Assembly: GCA_963806145.1 (NCBI GenBank)
Contig: CAWDXD010000005.1
Span: 1 to 64,000 of the forward strand
From: DASXKD01 sp963806145
GTDB taxonomy: Bacteria; Actinomycetota; Actinomycetes; Streptosporangiales; Streptosporangiaceae
Reading direction: 5' to 3'
Length of the DNA: 64,000 bases
Of this stretch, positions 62,000-64,000 are shown piece after piece (within the stretch, counting starts at the first letter, position 1; each line of letters begins with the position of its first letter). Below the pieces are notes generated by a model. That model worked only from the letters and a program-made list of their open reading frames with translations, had not been told where the DNA came from and searched no databases. A program made the translations under genes and the position numbers.

Positions 62000-62569
62000 T
62001 CAGGACCGGGGCAGTTGCGGGGCGGGCTCCCTGAGGCCTGCCACCAGATCCGCGGCCGCCGCGGCGGCGTCCGTGCCGTCCGCGCCGCCAGACAGGCCCG
62101 TCAGCAGCAGCCGCGCGAGGAGCCTGGCATCGTCGAACATGTCAAGGCCGGGCAGGTCGCCGGCCGCGTACCAGCCGAACGGGTGCGCCGCATCGGGCAG
62201 GCCGGCTCCGGCCGCGGGCGGCGTGCCGTCGGCCAGGGCCACATACAGGTGATCGACGTGGACGTGTGCCACACCGAGATGGTTGTCCGGCATGACCTGG
62301 TACTCCGCGATCCACCAGGGCAGTGCCACCCGCCGCGCCCGGTAGCCGCGCGGCACCGGCGCGGCCGGCGGGCTGACCAGCGTGACGGCCAGGCCGGTCT
62401 CCTCGGCCACCTCCCGCAGCGCGGCCTCGGCGCAGGACTCCTCGGGCTCGACGTGACCACCCGGAATCATCATCCGGTGCAACCGGGGATGCCGGATCAG
62501 GCCGGTCCGCCAGCCGTCGGTGAACCGGCGGAACACGAAAACGCTCGACGTCAGGTGTTTGACGGTCAC
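62000..62569 (-). CDS. NUDIX hydrolase
   Basis: 189 residues. The Nudix box is complete: GGHVEPEESCAEAALREVAEETGL (quoted in parts: GGHVEPEESCAEAAL, REVAEETGL). The N-terminus MTVKHLTSSVFVFRRF and the HPRLHRMMIPGGH stretch are typical of actinobacterial Nudix proteins of unknown substrate. It should cleave a nucleoside diphosphate linked to another group. The ATG at 62569 is the natural start. It converges on the ligase gene with about 45 bases between stops. Confidence 0.93.
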   Translation of the reverse strand: MTVKHLTSSVFVFRRFTDGWRTGLIRHPRLHRMMIPGGHVEPEESCAEAALREVAEETGLAVTLVSPPAAPVPRGYRARRVALPWWIAEYQVMPDNHLGVAHVHVDHLYVALADGTPPAAGAGLPDAAHPFGWYAAGDLPGLDMFDDARLLARLLLTGLSGGADGTDAAAAAADLVAGLREPAPQLPRS

Positions 62570-62858
62570 TCGCCCATCCTGGCAGGGACCGCGGCGGCCC
62601 TGGCGGCGGGTGCGGCGGCGGCGCAGGAAGCGCGCACGGGCCCGGTGACGGGTTCAGCGCGGGCTGAGAAGCAGTGCGCAGGGCCCGGTCAGGCCGGCCT
62701 GGCGTACTGGGACCTGGCGGGCCACCCGGCCCGCCCCGGGCCACCGCCCGGCGAGTACGGGATCACCCGGCCCGCCCCAGCCACTACCCGCGCGGCGCAC
62801 GGGTCACCCGGCCCCGTCCCGTCCGGTGCCCGGTGGGCAACAGCGAAAGGAGAACCGT

Positions 62859-63128
62859 GTGAGGATCACCAAACCGCTCATCGGCACCGCCGCAGGCGCG
62901 GCCGTGCTTGGCGCCACCCTGGCGCTCGGATTGAGCATGGCCAGCGCCTCCACCTCTTCGACAACGGCGGCGCACAGCTCATCCACCGCGACCTCGCCGG
63001 CGGTCCCGGCGGCGGCCAGCCCGTCGCCAAAGGCCGCCACGGCCCCGGGGCCCATGCCGGGCCACAAGTGCACGCACATGTCCGGGTCCGCCAGGTCCCC
63101 GGCCAGCAGCGCGGCCGCAGCGAACTGA
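62859..63128 (+). CDS. Small secreted Ala/Ser-rich protein
   Basis: 89 residues. Basic start (VRITKPLIG), hydrophobic signal (AAGAAVLGATLALGLSMASA) and then a Ser/Thr/Ala/Pro-rich mature part with one Cys near HKCTHMSG. The GTG at 62859 is chosen because AAAGGAG lies at proper distance; the longer in-frame ATG at 62826 overlaps this site. No known domain. It is probably exported and perhaps cell-wall associated. Confidence 0.75.
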   Translation: MRITKPLIGTAAGAAVLGATLALGLSMASASTSSTTAAHSSSTATSPAVPAAASPSPKAATAPGPMPGHKCTHMSGSARSPASSAAAAN

Positions 63129-63188
63129 TGGCACCTGGCAGCCACTGACACGCGGCACGGCCCGCGTGGCGGCGGGGGACGGGCCCGG

Positions 63189-64000
63189 CTAGCGGCCCGT
63201 CCCCTGCCGTTGCCGGATGAGCTCGTACTCGGCCGGGTCCAGGTGACGGGTGGCCCGGCGGAACCCGATCGTGGATCCCGGCCACAGCGTGGGATTGCGC
63301 CCCGCGGCATTGAGGTACCAGCTCACGCAGCCGCCGGTGGTCCACACGGTGGACGCCATCCGCCGCTCGATGTCGTCGCACCACGCCTGCTGGGCGCCGG
63401 GCCTGGTGTCCAGGGCGGCGGCGCCGGTGCGGTCCAGCGTGGCGAGGTAGTCGAGGATGTAGTTGAGCTGGGACTCGATCATGTAGATCATCGAGTTGTG
63501 GCCAAGGCCCGTGTTGGGCCCGATCACCATGCACAGGTTGGGGAAGCCCGCGATCGTGGTGCCGCGCAGCGCGCGCATGTCACCGTTCCAGGACTGCGCC
63601 AGGCTCAGCCCGTCGGCCCCGTAGAGCCGCTCGGCGATGGGCGCGTCGACCGCGTGGAACCCGGTGGCCAGGATGATCGCGTCCACCTCGCAGGAGGTGC
63701 CGTCCTTCGCGGTCAGGGTGTTGCCGTCCACCTTGGCCAGCCCGGACGCGACCACCTGCACGTTCGGCCGGCGCAGCGCGGGATAGAAGTCGCTGGAGAT
63801 CAGGATCCGCTTGCACCCCATCACGTAGTCCGGGGTCAGCTTGGCCCGAAGCCCGGTGTCGGGAACGGACCTGGCCAGGTTCCGCAGCGCCATCCGCTGG
63901 GCCGCCTTGAGGATCGCGGGCCGCTTGGTGAAGCCGCCCACCAGCGACTCGCGGGAGAGGTAGATGCCCAGCCGGGCCAGCCGCTGCGCCGCCGGGACCT
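63189..64000 (-). CDS. Flavin-containing monooxygenase, probably Baeyer-Villiger type (N-terminus off window)
   Basis: At least 270 residues, the C-terminal part of an FAD/NADPH monooxygenase. The second dinucleotide-binding region appears as DAIILATGFHAVDAPIAERL, with the family ATG(F/Y) motif, followed by LRGTTIAGFPNLCMVIGPNT and GLGHNSMIYMIESQLNYILD. YVMGCKRILISSDFYPAL is the conserved CKRI segment of cyclohexanone-type Baeyer-Villiger enzymes and related FMOs. The N-terminal FAD fold and the FXGXXXHXXXW signature lie beyond base 64000. The substrate is unknown. Confidence 0.9.
   Translation of the reverse strand, partial: VPAAQRLARLGIYLSRESLVGGFTKRPAILKAAQRMALRNLARSVPDTGLRAKLTPDYVMGCKRILISSDFYPALRRPNVQVVASGLAKVDGNTLTAKDGTSCEVDAIILATGFHAVDAPIAERLYGADGLSLAQSWNGDMRALRGTTIAGFPNLCMVIGPNTGLGHNSMIYMIESQLNYILDYLATLDRTGAAALDTRPGAQQAWCDDIERRMASTVWTTGGCVSWYLNAAGRNPTLWPGSTIGFRRATRHLDPAEYELIRQRQGTGR

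Noticed and set aside
1..64000. Prophage, insertion sequence or attachment site
   Set aside because: No transposase, integrase or phage structural gene was recognised, and no flanking inverted repeats were seen around the decayed region.

Overview
This is a 64 kb stretch of a very GC-rich actinomycete chromosome. It has a proteasome activator (Bpa), a PASTA-kinase/PstP/FHA cell-wall cluster next to a tRNA-Leu, a CrgA homologue, a LigB-type ATP-dependent ligase and many GTG starts. The protein families suggest a spore-former or soil actinomycete outside Mycobacteriaceae, perhaps near Streptosporangiales; the lineage is an inference. No phage, insertion sequence or CRISPR array was seen.

Left part (1-12 kb): a minus-strand block of low-oxygen and redox genes. 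It reads, in transcription order, GMC oxidoreductase, GH15 glycosidase (probable trehalase or glucoamylase), cydA, cydB, an unnamed membrane protein, cydD, cydC and a G6PDH-like gene cut by the window edge. cydA, cydB, the membrane gene and the end of cydC carry at least eight apparent single-base frameshifts, while almost all genes elsewhere are intact. The G6PDH-like protein lacks two phosphate-binding residues of the classical active site.

11.8-25.6 kb: two large LuxR-type (LAL/MalT-like) ATPase regulators flank a cysteine-dioxygenase-like cupin and a short MscS channel. They are followed by a YihY/BrkB membrane protein, dodecin, a TetR/oxidoreductase divergent pair with two clear palindromic operators, DUF302, a LysM-lytic transglycosylase and an isochorismatase-like hydrolase. 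Between 22.8 and 29.0 kb there are gene remains: a LURP-like tail, a broken pyrH paralogue, two YVTN-propeller pieces, half an MFS transporter and a gutted MarR gene.

29-49.5 kb: mostly intact single genes. These include an orphan MinD/EspI-like ATPase, a quinone oxidoreductase, two methyltransferases, bpa, pheA, a GT2 glycosyltransferase, an anti-sigma antagonist, an arginine-deiminase homologue whose catalytic Cys and His are both replaced, a large polytopic membrane protein, and a SigE-type sigma factor with its membrane partner. They are followed by a MarR gene divergent from a TagGH-like exporter with two matching operators, a PAS/GAF histidine kinase, a secreted triple-repeat protein, an Fpg/Nei glycosylase and a universal stress protein.

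50-60 kb: the conserved growth and division block, tRNA-Leu(CAG), fhaA-fhaB-pstP-rodA-pbpA-pknB with stop/start overlaps, a strong terminator hairpin, crgA, rhomboid and ppiA. The right end holds a LuxR relic, ligB, a NUDIX hydrolase, a small secreted protein and a flavin monooxygenase cut by the window edge.

The observations most worth following are the dead arginine deiminase, the altered G6PDH active site in the trehalase-cyd cluster, the clustered frameshifts in that cluster, and the repeat array upstream of the first LAL regulator.
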